A stretch of DNA of 5,670 nucleotides from positions 1-5,670 of the forward strand of contig CANCAO010000132.1 in the NCBI GenBank assembly GCA_947374105.1, given 5' to 3'. Position numbers and translations under genes: made by a program. Source of the DNA: Comamonadaceae bacterium. GTDB lineage: Bacteria > Pseudomonadota > Gammaproteobacteria > Burkholderiales > Burkholderiaceae_C. The notes under the pieces were generated by a model. The model did no database searches. It was not told where the DNA came from and saw nothing but the letters and a program-made list of their open reading frames with translations. Positions 1-5,212 of this stretch are shown here, one piece after another; position 1 is the stretch's first letter; each line of letters opens with the position of its first letter.

Positions 1-32
1 TTTTCTCGCGGTAATGCAAAAACCGACTCACA

Positions 33-38
33 CAGGAG
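33..38 (+). promoter_or_regulatory. Ribosome binding site that fixes the start of the amidohydrolase
   Basis: A CAGGAG sequence lies 5 bases before the ATG at 44. The in-frame ATG at 14 has no purine-rich sequence before it, and starting there would put ten polar residues in front of the signal peptide. The start at 44 is therefore preferred. Confidence 0.7.
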
Positions 39-43
39 ATGCG

Positions 44-892
44 ATGGATGCGAATCTAGATCGACGGCGGCTTTTGCTGGGCGCAGGTGTTTTGGCAACG
101 CTGGCCGCCACAGGCTGCGCTGCCACCCGAACACAGAGCGATGTGTTCGACGCCCACTGCCACATCATTGACCCGCGCTATCCCGTCATCGCTAACCAAG
201 GCTTCACGCCGGACGCCTTCCCCCTGAGTGACTACGACAAGCAGACCCGCCCGTTGCACGTCACGGCCGGTGCCATCGTGTCGGGCTCGTTTCACGGTTA
301 TGACCAGAGCTACCTGCGTGCGCTGCTGCCGCAACTGGGGCCGCGCTGGGTTGGGGTGACGCAGGTGCCCCCGGAGGTGAGCGACGCTGAAATTGCCAGC
401 TTGGCCACGATCGGTGTGCGGGCCTTGCGCTTCAATATTTTTCGGGGCCGTATCGACGCCGTGGACGACATCGTGGCGCTGGCCAACCGGGCGCACGCGG
501 CGGGCCGCTGGCATGCGGAAATTTATGCTGACGCTGCGGCGCTGCGCCCCCACGTTGCGAAGCTGTCCAAACTGCCTCAAATCGTGATCGACCATCTGGG
601 GATGACCGAGGCGGGGTTGCCGGTGGTGTTGGATCTGGTGGATGCTGGTGCACGCATCAAAGCCACCGGGTTTGGGCGGGTCAGCATGGATGTGGCCAAA
701 GCCCTGGAGCGCATTGCGGCGCGAAACCCCAAGGCCTTGATGTTCGGCACCGATCTGCCATCGACCCGAGCCAAGCGCCCGTTCATGGCCGAGGACATGG
801 CCTTGGTGCAAAACGTCCTGGGCACGGCCTTGGCGCGCCAGGTGTTTTGGGCCAATGCCGTTAGCCTGTACCGGCCCGACGGGGCGCTCTGA
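44..892 (+). CDS. Exported amidohydrolase-family (TIM-barrel) hydrolase with Tat-type lipoprotein signal
   Basis: Predicted 282-residue hydrolase of the amidohydrolase_2 type, the superfamily that includes the 2-pyrone-4,6-dicarboxylate lactonase LigI and related lactonases and decarboxylases. Visible motifs are DAHCH at residues 36-40 (the HxH of strand 1), HAE at 157-159, DHLG at 183-186 and FGTDLP at 234-239, whose Asp237 is in the usual place for the catalytic aspartate at the end of the barrel. The N-terminus has a Tat-like twin arginine (D-R-R-R-L-L-L, residues 6-12), a hydrophobic stretch, and ATGC ending at Cys25, a plausible though imperfect lipobox. It may therefore be exported folded and lipid-anchored, which is unusual for a family of mostly cytoplasmic enzymes. 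The lipocalin-like gene follows after 24 bases with its own ribosome binding site, so the two are probably co-transcribed. Substrate is unknown. The family assignment is confident; lipidation and export are inferred. Confidence 0.85.
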   Translation: MDANLDRRRLLLGAGVLATLAATGCAATRTQSDVFDAHCHIIDPRYPVIANQGFTPDAFPLSDYDKQTRPLHVTAGAIVSGSFHGYDQSYLRALLPQLGPRWVGVTQVPPEVSDAEIASLATIGVRALRFNIFRGRIDAVDDIVALANRAHAAGRWHAEIYADAAALRPHVAKLSKLPQIVIDHLGMTEAGLPVVLDLVDAGARIKATGFGRVSMDVAKALERIAARNPKALMFGTDLPSTRAKRPFMAEDMALVQNVLGTALARQVFWANAVSLYRPDGAL

Positions 893-916
893 CAGAATGG
901 CGACAAGGAGACAGTT

Positions 917-1429
917 ATGTACAAAATCATTCGGACTTCGGTCGCTGCGCTAACACTGGCGGTTTCAGTGGGAGGTGTCTGCGCGCAGACAGCTAAAGGC
1001 ATGAGAGACCAGCTGGTGGGGACCTGGAATTTTGTCGTCGCCGAAATCACGGCGCCGGACGGCAAAAAGACATTGCCCTTCGGCGAGACACCTAAGGGGA
1101 TCATCATCTTCACGCCGGATGGCCATTTTGCGCAAATCCATGTCGCGAGTGATGTGCCAAAAATCGCCTCAAACAACCGTTTGACCGGAACGCCCGAGGA
1201 GTACCAAGCCATCATGCACCGAAGCATTTCGGTGTTCGGAACTTATGCCGTTGATGAGGGCAAGAAGACAGTGACATTCAAAATTGTGTCCAGTTCGTAC
1301 CCGAATTGGGAGGGCGAAGTGCAGACGCGTGTGATTGACTTACTCAGCGCCGACGAATTCCGCAACACCAATCCGAACGTGGCTGGAGGCCGAGGTTCTG
1401 CGTCTAATCTCTACAAAAGGGCGAAGTAA
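917..1429 (+). CDS. Secreted lipocalin-like domain protein
   Basis: Predicted 170-residue protein. Residues 1-23 form a Sec signal peptide: Lys3 and Arg6, a hydrophobic core, and a V-C-A cleavage site before Gln24. The mature part begins with QLVGTWNFV (residues 32-40), the typical opening strand of the 'lipocalin-like domain' family (compare LxGTWxL). An alternating beta-strand pattern follows, with phrases such as GIIIFTPDGHFAQI and VFGTYAVDEGKKTV that are usual in that family. The start is supported by AAGGAG at 905-910, 6 bases before the ATG. It probably acts in the periplasm. The family is widespread and mostly uncharacterised, so a small-ligand binding role is only suggested by the fold. 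Its position 24 bases after an exported hydrolase gene hints at a shared pathway, but the sequence does not reveal the ligand. Confidence 0.75.
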   Translation: MYKIIRTSVAALTLAVSVGGVCAQTAKGMRDQLVGTWNFVVAEITAPDGKKTLPFGETPKGIIIFTPDGHFAQIHVASDVPKIASNNRLTGTPEEYQAIMHRSISVFGTYAVDEGKKTVTFKIVSSSYPNWEGEVQTRVIDLLSADEFRNTNPNVAGGRGSASNLYKRAK

Positions 1430-1471
1430 ACCGTTGATGGGGTTCGCGATTCTGCCTGCATGAGATTGCGA

Positions 1472-1501
1472 TTGACTGCGTCTGCGATGCTCAGGGATAC
1501 T
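1472..1501 (+). promoter_or_regulatory. Candidate sigma-70 promoter for the cupin gene
   Basis: TTGACT at 1472-1477 (5 of 6 consensus bases) and GATACT at 1496-1501 (4 of 6) are separated by 18 bases. A transcript would start near 1508, at the left edge of the inverted repeat, giving a leader of about 54 bases before the cupin ATG. This is a match by eye only; the cupin could also be read through from the upstream genes. Confidence 0.35.
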
Positions 1502-1542
1502 CGCCAAGGTGTCGTTGAGTTTCCTATCCTTTGGCGACACCT
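1502..1542. repeat. Two crossing inverted repeats before the cupin gene
   Basis: Repeat A is CGCCAA (1502-1507) with TTGGCG (1531-1536). Repeat B is AGGTGTCG (1507-1514) with CGACACCT (1535-1542), perfect over 8 bases with a 20-base loop. The arms interleave, so as RNA they are either alternative hairpins or a pseudoknot; as DNA, B is a possible operator. No T-run follows, which argues against a simple terminator. The block ends 9 bases before the GAGGAG ribosome binding site at 1552-1557. Confidence 0.55.
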
Positions 1543-1561
1543 ATAACAACCGAGGAGAAAA

Positions 1562-1951
1562 ATGAAAAAGACCACCATCACCGCGGGACTCGCGGCTTTT
1601 GCCTTGACAGGCATCGTCATTGCTCAGCAGGCGGGTTTTACGCGGACAGGGTTACAGACGCAGGATCTGAGTGCGCCAGGCCGCGTCGCGGTTCAGGCCC
1701 GTGCCGAGTTTGACCCGGGTGTCGCAGCGGGCAGGCACACCCATCCGGGCGAGGAGCTGGGCTACGTGCTGGAAGGGCAACTCGAACTTCGGATCGATGG
1801 CCAGCCACCCAGAATCGTGAAGGCCGGCGAAGTGTTCTTCGTGCCAGCGGGGCTGGTGCATGATGGCATTAATACGGGTAGCGGCAAAGCCAAGGTGCTT
1901 GCGACCTACGTCGTCGAAAAAGGCAAGCCAGTCGCCACGCTGGTGAATTAA
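1562..1951 (+). CDS. Small exported single-domain cupin
   Basis: Predicted 129-residue protein with a Sec signal peptide (residues 1-21: Lys2-Lys3, a hydrophobic core, V-I-A before Gln22) and one cupin_2 barrel. Cupin motif 1 is seen as G-R-H-T-H with His59, His61 and Glu65; motif 2 runs from Gly89 through PAG (95-97) to His100 and Asn104. The full 3-His/1-Glu metal-binding set is present, so a bound divalent metal (Fe, Mn, Ni or Zn) is likely. Small cupins of this type include metal-dependent dioxygenases, isomerases and binding proteins; the sequence does not choose among them. GAGGAG at 1552-1557 precedes the ATG by 4 bases. It follows the lipocalin-like gene by 132 bases that contain a possible promoter and inverted repeats. 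Like its two upstream neighbours it should act outside the cytoplasm. Confidence 0.85.
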   Translation: MKKTTITAGLAAFALTGIVIAQQAGFTRTGLQTQDLSAPGRVAVQARAEFDPGVAAGRHTHPGEELGYVLEGQLELRIDGQPPRIVKAGEVFFVPAGLVHDGINTGSGKAKVLATYVVEKGKPVATLVN

Positions 1952-2037
1952 CGCTCGGCGGTAACGAGGGCAGGGGTCAGGCTATTGACATAACCTACCC
2001 AGCCCTTCTTTCCTTTTTCGCCCATCGGTGGTGGTGG

Positions 2038-2075
2038 CCCTGAGTAGCAGGGATGCGCCAATCATTACAATTGGC
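2038..2075. other. Two tandem short stem-loops in the ychF upstream region
   Basis: CCCTG (2038-2042) pairs with CAGGG (2048-2052) across a 5-base loop. GCCAAT (2057-2062) pairs with ATTGGC (2070-2075) across a 7-base loop. Four bases separate the two hairpins. With the structure at 2098-2127 they make a dense run of hairpins, as expected for a structured RNA or a palindromic repeat. No T-run follows either, so terminators are unlikely. Confidence 0.45.
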
Positions 2076-2097
2076 ATCAGTTTCCCAGAGCTAAACG

Positions 2098-2127
2098 AGG
2101 ACGAAAAACTGCGTCCTTGCCAGTTTT
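2098..2127. other. Interleaved hairpins able to form an H-type pseudoknot
   Basis: Stem 1 is AGGACG (2098-2103) with CGTCCT (2112-2117). Its 8-base loop holds AAAACTG (2105-2111), which is perfectly complementary to CAGTTTT (2121-2127). The second pairing crosses the first, giving stems of 6 and 7 base pairs with linkers of 1 and 3 bases, which is geometrically allowed for an H-type pseudoknot. The pairing is directly visible; folding and function are inferred. Confidence 0.45.
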
Positions 2128-2156
2128 CTCTGGATCGTTCCAACACACCCGCCCCC

Positions 2157-2222
2157 TTGATTCAGAGGTGGATCGGGCATCTCGACAATGTCCACATTGA
2201 GTTCGATGGTGCAGTTGGGGTA
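2157..2222 (-). pseudogene. Reversed, diverged fragment of ychF (codons 32-53)
   Basis: Read on the minus strand, these 66 bases translate to [20 protein letters not shown] followed by N-Q. Intact YchF residues 32-53 read [20 protein letters not shown] followed by Q-Q. Fifteen of 22 residues and 49 of 66 bases match without gaps, and several differences are synonymous third-position changes. That is far beyond chance and shows descent from a ychF coding sequence. The similarity stops abruptly at both ends. The fragment has no start and no GTPase P-loop, so it is not a gene. It lies 21 bases before the ychF ATG in inverted orientation, 114 bases from the matching segment inside ychF (2337-2402). 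Confidence 0.7.
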
Positions 2223-2231
2223 TTGATTTCT

Positions 2232-2236
2232 AAGGA
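2232..2236 (+). promoter_or_regulatory. Ribosome binding site that fixes the ychF start
   Basis: AAGGA lies 7 bases before the ATG at 2244. The reading frame is open further upstream to a GTG at 2028, but those 72 codons run through the repeat segment and have no counterpart in YchF proteins. Confidence 0.8.
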
Positions 2237-2243
2237 TATTTTT

Positions 2244-3335
2244 ATGAGTTTGAAGTGCGGCATCGTCGGCCTGCCCAATGTCGGTAAATCCACCCTGTTC
2301 AACGCCCTGACCAAGGCGGGCATCGCGGCGGAGAACTACCCCTTTTGCACCATTGAGCCCAATGTGGGCATGGTGGAGGTGCCCGATCCGCGCTTGCAGC
2401 AGTTGGCCGCCATCATCACGCCCGAGCGCATCGTGCCAGCGATTGTGGAGTTTGTGGACATTGCCGGTCTGGTGGCGGGGGCCAGCACCGGTGAGGGGCT
2501 GGGCAACAAGTTTTTGGCCCACATCCGCGAGACCGACGCCATCGTGAACGTGGTGCGCTGTTTTGAAGACGACAACGTGATTCATGTGGCGGGCAAGGTG
2601 GACCCGATCTCGGACATCGAAGTGATCCAGACCGAGCTGTGTCTGGCCGATCTGAGTGCGGTGGAAAAAGCCCTGCACCGGGTCACCAAAACGGCGCGTT
2701 CCGGCGATAAAGAGTCCATCAAGTTGGTGGCGATTTTGGAGAAGTGCCAGGCCGCTCTGAACGAAGCCAAGCCGGTGCGCACGCTTGATTTCAGCAAGGA
2801 AGAGTTGCCTTTGCTGCAACAGTTTTTCCTGATCACGGCCAAGCCCGCCATGTTTGTGGCTAACGTGAGCGAGGATGGGTTTGACAACAATCCGTTGCTT
2901 GATCGCCTGACAGAGTTTGCGACAAAACAAAACGCCCCTGTGGTCGCCATCAGCGCCCAAATGGAGGCCGAGATGGCCGAGATGAGCGATGAAGATCGCC
3001 AAATGTTCCTGGAAGAGCTTGGCCAAACCGAGCCGGGGCTGAACCGCCTGATCCGTGCGGCGTTCAAGTTGCTGGGGTTGCAAACCTATTTCACGGCAGG
3101 CGTGAAAGAGGTGCGCGCCTGGACGATTCATGTGGGCGACACCGGACCGCAGGCAGCGGGCGTGATTCACACTGATTTTGAAAAGGGCTATATCCGCGCC
3201 CAGACCATCGCCTTTGATGACTTCATCACCTACAAGGGTGAGCAAGGCTCAAAGGATGCGGGCAAGATGCGCAGCGAGGGCAAGGAGTACGTCGTCAAGG
3301 ACGGCGATGTGATGAATTTTCTCTTCAGCTCCTAA
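2244..3335 (+). CDS. ychF: YchF, redox- and translation-associated P-loop ATPase (Obg-like)
   Basis: Predicted 363 residues, the same length as E. coli YchF, with near-colinear similarity throughout. The P-loop GLPNVGKS is at residues 9-16 and the G3 motif DIAG at 73-76. The G4 position reads N-V-S-E (207-210) instead of NKxD, the change that lets this family prefer ATP over GTP. His114, the catalytic histidine of the E. coli protein, is conserved in N-V-I-H-V. The C-terminal TGS domain starts around [13 protein letters not shown] (281-293) and ends in [11 protein letters not shown]. YchF is cytoplasmic, binds ribosomes, and in E. coli modulates leaderless mRNA translation and the oxidative stress response. 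It is unusual here only in its upstream region, which carries a reversed copy of part of its own coding sequence. The adjacent minus-strand gene converges on it with 19 bases between stop codons. Confidence 0.97.
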   Translation: MSLKCGIVGLPNVGKSTLFNALTKAGIAAENYPFCTIEPNVGMVEVPDPRLQQLAAIITPERIVPAIVEFVDIAGLVAGASTGEGLGNKFLAHIRETDAIVNVVRCFEDDNVIHVAGKVDPISDIEVIQTELCLADLSAVEKALHRVTKTARSGDKESIKLVAILEKCQAALNEAKPVRTLDFSKEELPLLQQFFLITAKPAMFVANVSEDGFDNNPLLDRLTEFATKQNAPVVAISAQMEAEMAEMSDEDRQMFLEELGQTEPGLNRLIRAAFKLLGLQTYFTAGVKEVRAWTIHVGDTGPQAAGVIHTDFEKGYIRAQTIAFDDFITYKGEQGSKDAGKMRSEGKEYVVKDGDVMNFLFSS

Positions 3336-3337
3336 GT

Positions 3338-3366
3338 CTGAAGTTTTTGCGGTTTCACCACTTCAG
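3338..3366. terminator. Inverted repeat between convergent genes, possible shared weak terminator
   Basis: CTGAAGT (3338-3344) and ACTTCAG (3360-3366) form a perfect 7-base stem. A small inner hairpin, GGT-TTC-ACC (3351-3359), can stack against the right arm. It sits just after the ychF stop and overlaps the last codons of the minus-strand gene. Neither strand has a T-run after the stem, so it is not a canonical intrinsic terminator. Confidence 0.3.
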
Positions 3367-3837
3367 TCCCCCCGGAAACAGCCACAGCAGGGCCACTGTG
3401 ATGGTGATGTAGCGCGCTAGCTTGCCGATGGCCATGTAGATCAAGCAGGGCCAGAATGGCAGCTTGAGCCAGCCTGCCACCGCGCACAGGGGGTCGCCAA
3501 TGATGGGCATCCAGCTCAGCAAGCAGGCGCGTGGGCCGATGCGCTGGAGCCAGTGCAGTGCCTTGATGTGGGTGCTGGAGTTGCGGTACTTTCTCACGAG
3601 CTGGTTGGACGCCATCCCCATCCACCAGCTCACCGCGCCGCCCAAGGTGTTGCCCGCCGTGGCGACCAGTATGGCGGGCCAGAATAGATCGGGGTTGAGT
3701 TTGAGCAGACCAAACAGCGCGGGCTCGGAGCCCATGGGAAGGAGCGTGGCGGAGATGAAGGCGATCGCAAACAGCGTGCTCAGGCCGTACTCGGGCAAGG
3801 CCAGCAGGGTGAGCAAGTGCGTGAGCCAAGTTTGCAT
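3355..3837 (-). CDS. yqaA: YqaA-family (DedA/SNARE-associated superfamily) inner-membrane protein
   Basis: Predicted 160-residue integral membrane protein. It has the YqaA signatures: FISATLLP with S-E four residues later (27-38), GNTLGG (62-67), a long LLSWMPIIGDPLCAVAGW block (106-123), and GKLARY (138-143). E. coli YqaA is about 142 residues; this one has a few extra residues at both ends. Hydrophobic stretches near 18-36, 52-72, 105-123 and 128-152 fit several membrane or re-entrant segments, as in the DedA superfamily, whose better-studied members are linked to membrane potential and lipid-carrier recycling. The function of the YqaA branch is not settled. The ATG at 3837 is the first available start (an in-frame TGA lies two codons upstream). 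It has only a weak GGA upstream and a TATACT hexamer 10 bases away, so the mRNA leader may be very short. It is divergent from dusB. Confidence 0.85.
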   Translation of the reverse strand: MQTWLTHLLTLLALPEYGLSTLFAIAFISATLLPMGSEPALFGLLKLNPDLFWPAILVATAGNTLGGAVSWWMGMASNQLVRKYRNSSTHIKALHWLQRIGPRACLLSWMPIIGDPLCAVAGWLKLPFWPCLIYMAIGKLARYITITVALLWLFPGGLKW

Positions 3838-3847
3838 ATGTCAGTCC

Positions 3848-3853
3848 AGTATA
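3848..3853 (-). promoter_or_regulatory. Candidate -10 element for the YqaA-family gene
   Basis: Read on the minus strand the hexamer is TATACT (5 of 6 consensus bases), ending 10 bases before the ATG. A start site at the normal distance would leave a leader of about 3 bases. No good -35 is seen. The adjacent AAAAGCTTTT palindrome (3854-3863) lies in the spacer. Confidence 0.35.
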
Positions 3854-3911
3854 AAAAGCTTTTGCCCCTCATCATGGGCGTCCGATTTAAATTGCTGAAA
3901 ATTTGGGCAGT

Positions 3912-3929
3912 TAGAATCACCCCCTGCCC
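3912..3929 (+). promoter_or_regulatory. Candidate -10 element and C-rich discriminator of the dusB-fis-purH operon
   Basis: TAGAAT at 3912-3917 matches the -10 consensus in 5 of 6 bases and is followed by 12 bases, almost all C or G, up to the dusB ATG. A start near 3924 would give a leader of about 6 bases. A GC-rich discriminator is typical of stringently repressed promoters such as E. coli dusB-fis; extending that regulation here is inference. The -35 region is AT-rich with no clear match. Confidence 0.4.
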
Positions 3930-4982
3930 ATGAACATCGGTCCTATTTCCCTGTCCAATACGCTTTTTGTGGCCCCTATGGCGGGCGTCACGGATCGGCC
4001 TTTCCGGCAGCTGTGCAAGGCCTTGGGGGCGGGCTATGCCGTGAGTGAGATGGTCACCTCGCGCCGCGACTTGTGGCATACCCTGAAGACCTCGCGCCGC
4101 GCCAATCACGAGGGTGAACAGGGGCCCATCGCCGTGCAAATTGCGGGTACTGATGCGCCCATGATGGCCGAGGCGGCTGCTTACAACATCGACCGGGGCG
4201 CGCAGATCATTGACATCAACATGGGCTGCCCGGCCAAGAAGGTCTGTAACAAGTGGGCGGGTTCGGCCCTGATGCAAGACGAGGTGCTGGCCTTGCAGAT
4301 TGTGGAGGCCGTGGTGGCCGCTTGCGAGCCACACAAGGTGCCCGTCACGCTAAAGATGCGCACCGGCTGGTGCCAGTCTGAGAAGAATGCCGTGGTGCTG
4401 GCCCGCGCCGCAGAAAGCGCGGGTGTGCAGATGGTCACCGTGCATGGCCGCACGCGTGAGCAGGGTTATGGTGGTCACGCTGAGTACGACACCATCGCCG
4501 CCGTCAAAGCCGCACTTCATATCCCTGTGGTCGCCAATGGTGACATCACCAGCCCTGAGAAGGCGCGCGACGTGTTGGCCTATACACAAGCCGATGCCAT
4601 CATGGTAGGCCGTGCTGCGCAGGGGCGACCCTGGATCTTTCGTGAGATCGCGCATTTTCTGGCCACGGGTACGCACCTAGCCCCGCCGCTGGTGGGCGAA
4701 GTGAAGCGCCTGTTGCTGGATCACCTGGTGGACCACTACACCCTGTATGGCGAGTACAGCGGCGTGCGCACGGCGCGCAAGCACATCGGCTGGTATGTGA
4801 AGACGCTGCCCGGCGGCGAGCTTTTCCGCGCACGCATGAACGCGCTGGAAGACAGCCAAGCACAACTGGGCGCCGTGGCTGATTTTTTTGAGAACATGGG
4901 CCGCACGATGGACCGCATGCCCAGCGCCAAACCCGATACGAAACAAGACTTAGAAAATGAATGCATGGAGTTATCTGAATGA
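3930..4982 (+). CDS. dusB: tRNA-dihydrouridine synthase B
   Basis: Predicted 350-residue FMN-dependent TIM-barrel enzyme that reduces specific uridines in the tRNA D-loop to dihydrouridine using NADPH. The N-terminus aligns residue for residue with E. coli DusB: APMAGVTDRPFR at 15-26, the phosphate/FMN-proximal VQIAGTD at 69-75, and IDINMGCPAKKV at 94-105 with the catalytic acid Cys100. Further FMN contacts are expected at Lys142 (TLKMRTGW), HGRT (172-175), ANGD (202-205) and GRAAQGRPW (227-235). It is about 30 residues longer than the E. coli protein because of a polar C-terminal tail. The ATG is the only start: an in-frame TAG lies inside the upstream -10 hexamer, and there is no Shine-Dalgarno sequence. 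Its stop overlaps the fis start (ATGA). DusB upstream of fis is a conserved arrangement in proteobacteria. Confidence 0.96.
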   Translation: MNIGPISLSNTLFVAPMAGVTDRPFRQLCKALGAGYAVSEMVTSRRDLWHTLKTSRRANHEGEQGPIAVQIAGTDAPMMAEAAAYNIDRGAQIIDINMGCPAKKVCNKWAGSALMQDEVLALQIVEAVVAACEPHKVPVTLKMRTGWCQSEKNAVVLARAAESAGVQMVTVHGRTREQGYGGHAEYDTIAAVKAALHIPVVANGDITSPEKARDVLAYTQADAIMVGRAAQGRPWIFREIAHFLATGTHLAPPLVGEVKRLLLDHLVDHYTLYGEYSGVRTARKHIGWYVKTLPGGELFRARMNALEDSQAQLGAVADFFENMGRTMDRMPSAKPDTKQDLENECMELSE

Positions 4983-5212
4983 GCAAAAAACACATTGAAG
5001 AGTGCGTGAAAACCAGCTTGCAGGGCTACTTCACCGACCTGCGGGGCAGTGAGCCCGATGGCCTGTACGACATGCTGGTGCGCGTTGTGGAAAAGCCGCT
5101 GCTCGAAGTCGTCATGCACGAAGCCGATCACAACCAGTCGCGCGCCGCGCAATGGCTGGGTTTGAACCGCAACACGCTACGTAAAAAACTCCTCGAACAC
5201 AAATTACTATGA
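4979..5212 (+). CDS. fis: Fis family nucleoid-associated DNA-binding protein, short form
   Basis: Predicted 77-residue homodimeric DNA-bending protein. It is shorter than E. coli Fis (98 residues): the N-terminal beta-hairpin arms used there to activate DNA invertases are missing, as I recall for other betaproteobacterial Fis proteins. The dimerisation helices (about 27-50) and the C-terminal helix-turn-helix (about 51-73) are intact. NQSRAA (52-57) and [10 protein letters not shown] (62-71) keep the Asn, Arg, Thr, Arg and Lys positions that contact DNA in E. coli. GGAG at 4967-4970 lies 8 bases before the ATG, inside the end of dusB. Both flanking junctions are 4-base ATGA overlaps, so fis is probably translationally coupled to dusB and purH. 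The C-terminal region also resembles the end of NtrC-type activators, but size and context identify it as Fis. Confidence 0.93.
   Translation: MSKKHIEECVKTSLQGYFTDLRGSEPDGLYDMLVRVVEKPLLEVVMHEADHNQSRAAQWLGLNRNTLRKKLLEHKLL

Larger units (their letters stand above)
1971..2225. repeat. Probable degenerate intergenic repeat or mobile segment between the cupin gene and ychF
   Basis: This stretch fills nearly all of the 292-base gap before ychF. It starts around GGGGTCAG (1973-1980), contains a 17-base pyrimidine run (2003-2019) and three stem-loops between 2038 and 2127, and ends at a reversed ychF fragment (2157-2222). On the minus strand one frame stays open for 59 codons (2158 down to 1985, stop at 1982-1984) but has no convincing start or ribosome binding site. 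That frame and the ychF-like fragment are in different registers; a one-base insertion in the G-rich run near 2149-2156 could explain this. The translated phrases seem familiar from intergenic repeats of related bacteria, but that is unverified recollection. No transposase, clear terminal repeats or target duplication were found. Confidence 0.4.

Noticed and set aside
56..811. 251-codon minus-strand open frame opposite the amidohydrolase
   Set aside because: Antisense shadow; the plus strand has clear family motifs and an export signal.
577..1227. 216-codon minus-strand open frame across two genes
   Set aside because: It spans the antisense of two well-supported plus-strand genes and shows no domain features.
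1542..1547. TATAAC as a -10 element for the cupin gene
   Set aside because: A start site from it would fall inside the ribosome binding site, and no -35 lies at 16-18 bases. The TTGACT/GATACT pair further upstream fits better.
1985..1990. Perfect TTGACA -35 hexamer upstream of ychF
   Set aside because: No -10-like hexamer is found 16-18 bases downstream; that position is in the pyrimidine run.
1985..2158. Minus-strand 59-codon open frame as a real small gene
   Set aside because: It has no good start codon or ribosome binding site and lies in a hairpin-rich repeat-like block. It is kept only as a property of that block.
2028..2243. N-terminal extension of YchF by 72 codons from a GTG
   Set aside because: The ATG at 2244 has a good ribosome binding site and gives exactly the family length of 363 residues. 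The extension is translated repeat sequence.
2091..3245. 384-codon open frame on the minus strand opposite ychF
   Set aside because: It is the antisense shadow of GC-rich ychF codons and has no recognisable domain. Only its last part outside ychF, the reversed fragment, carries a meaningful signal.
3464..3898. 144-codon plus-strand open frame opposite the YqaA-family gene
   Set aside because: Antisense of a gene with strong membrane-protein family signatures; no features of its own.
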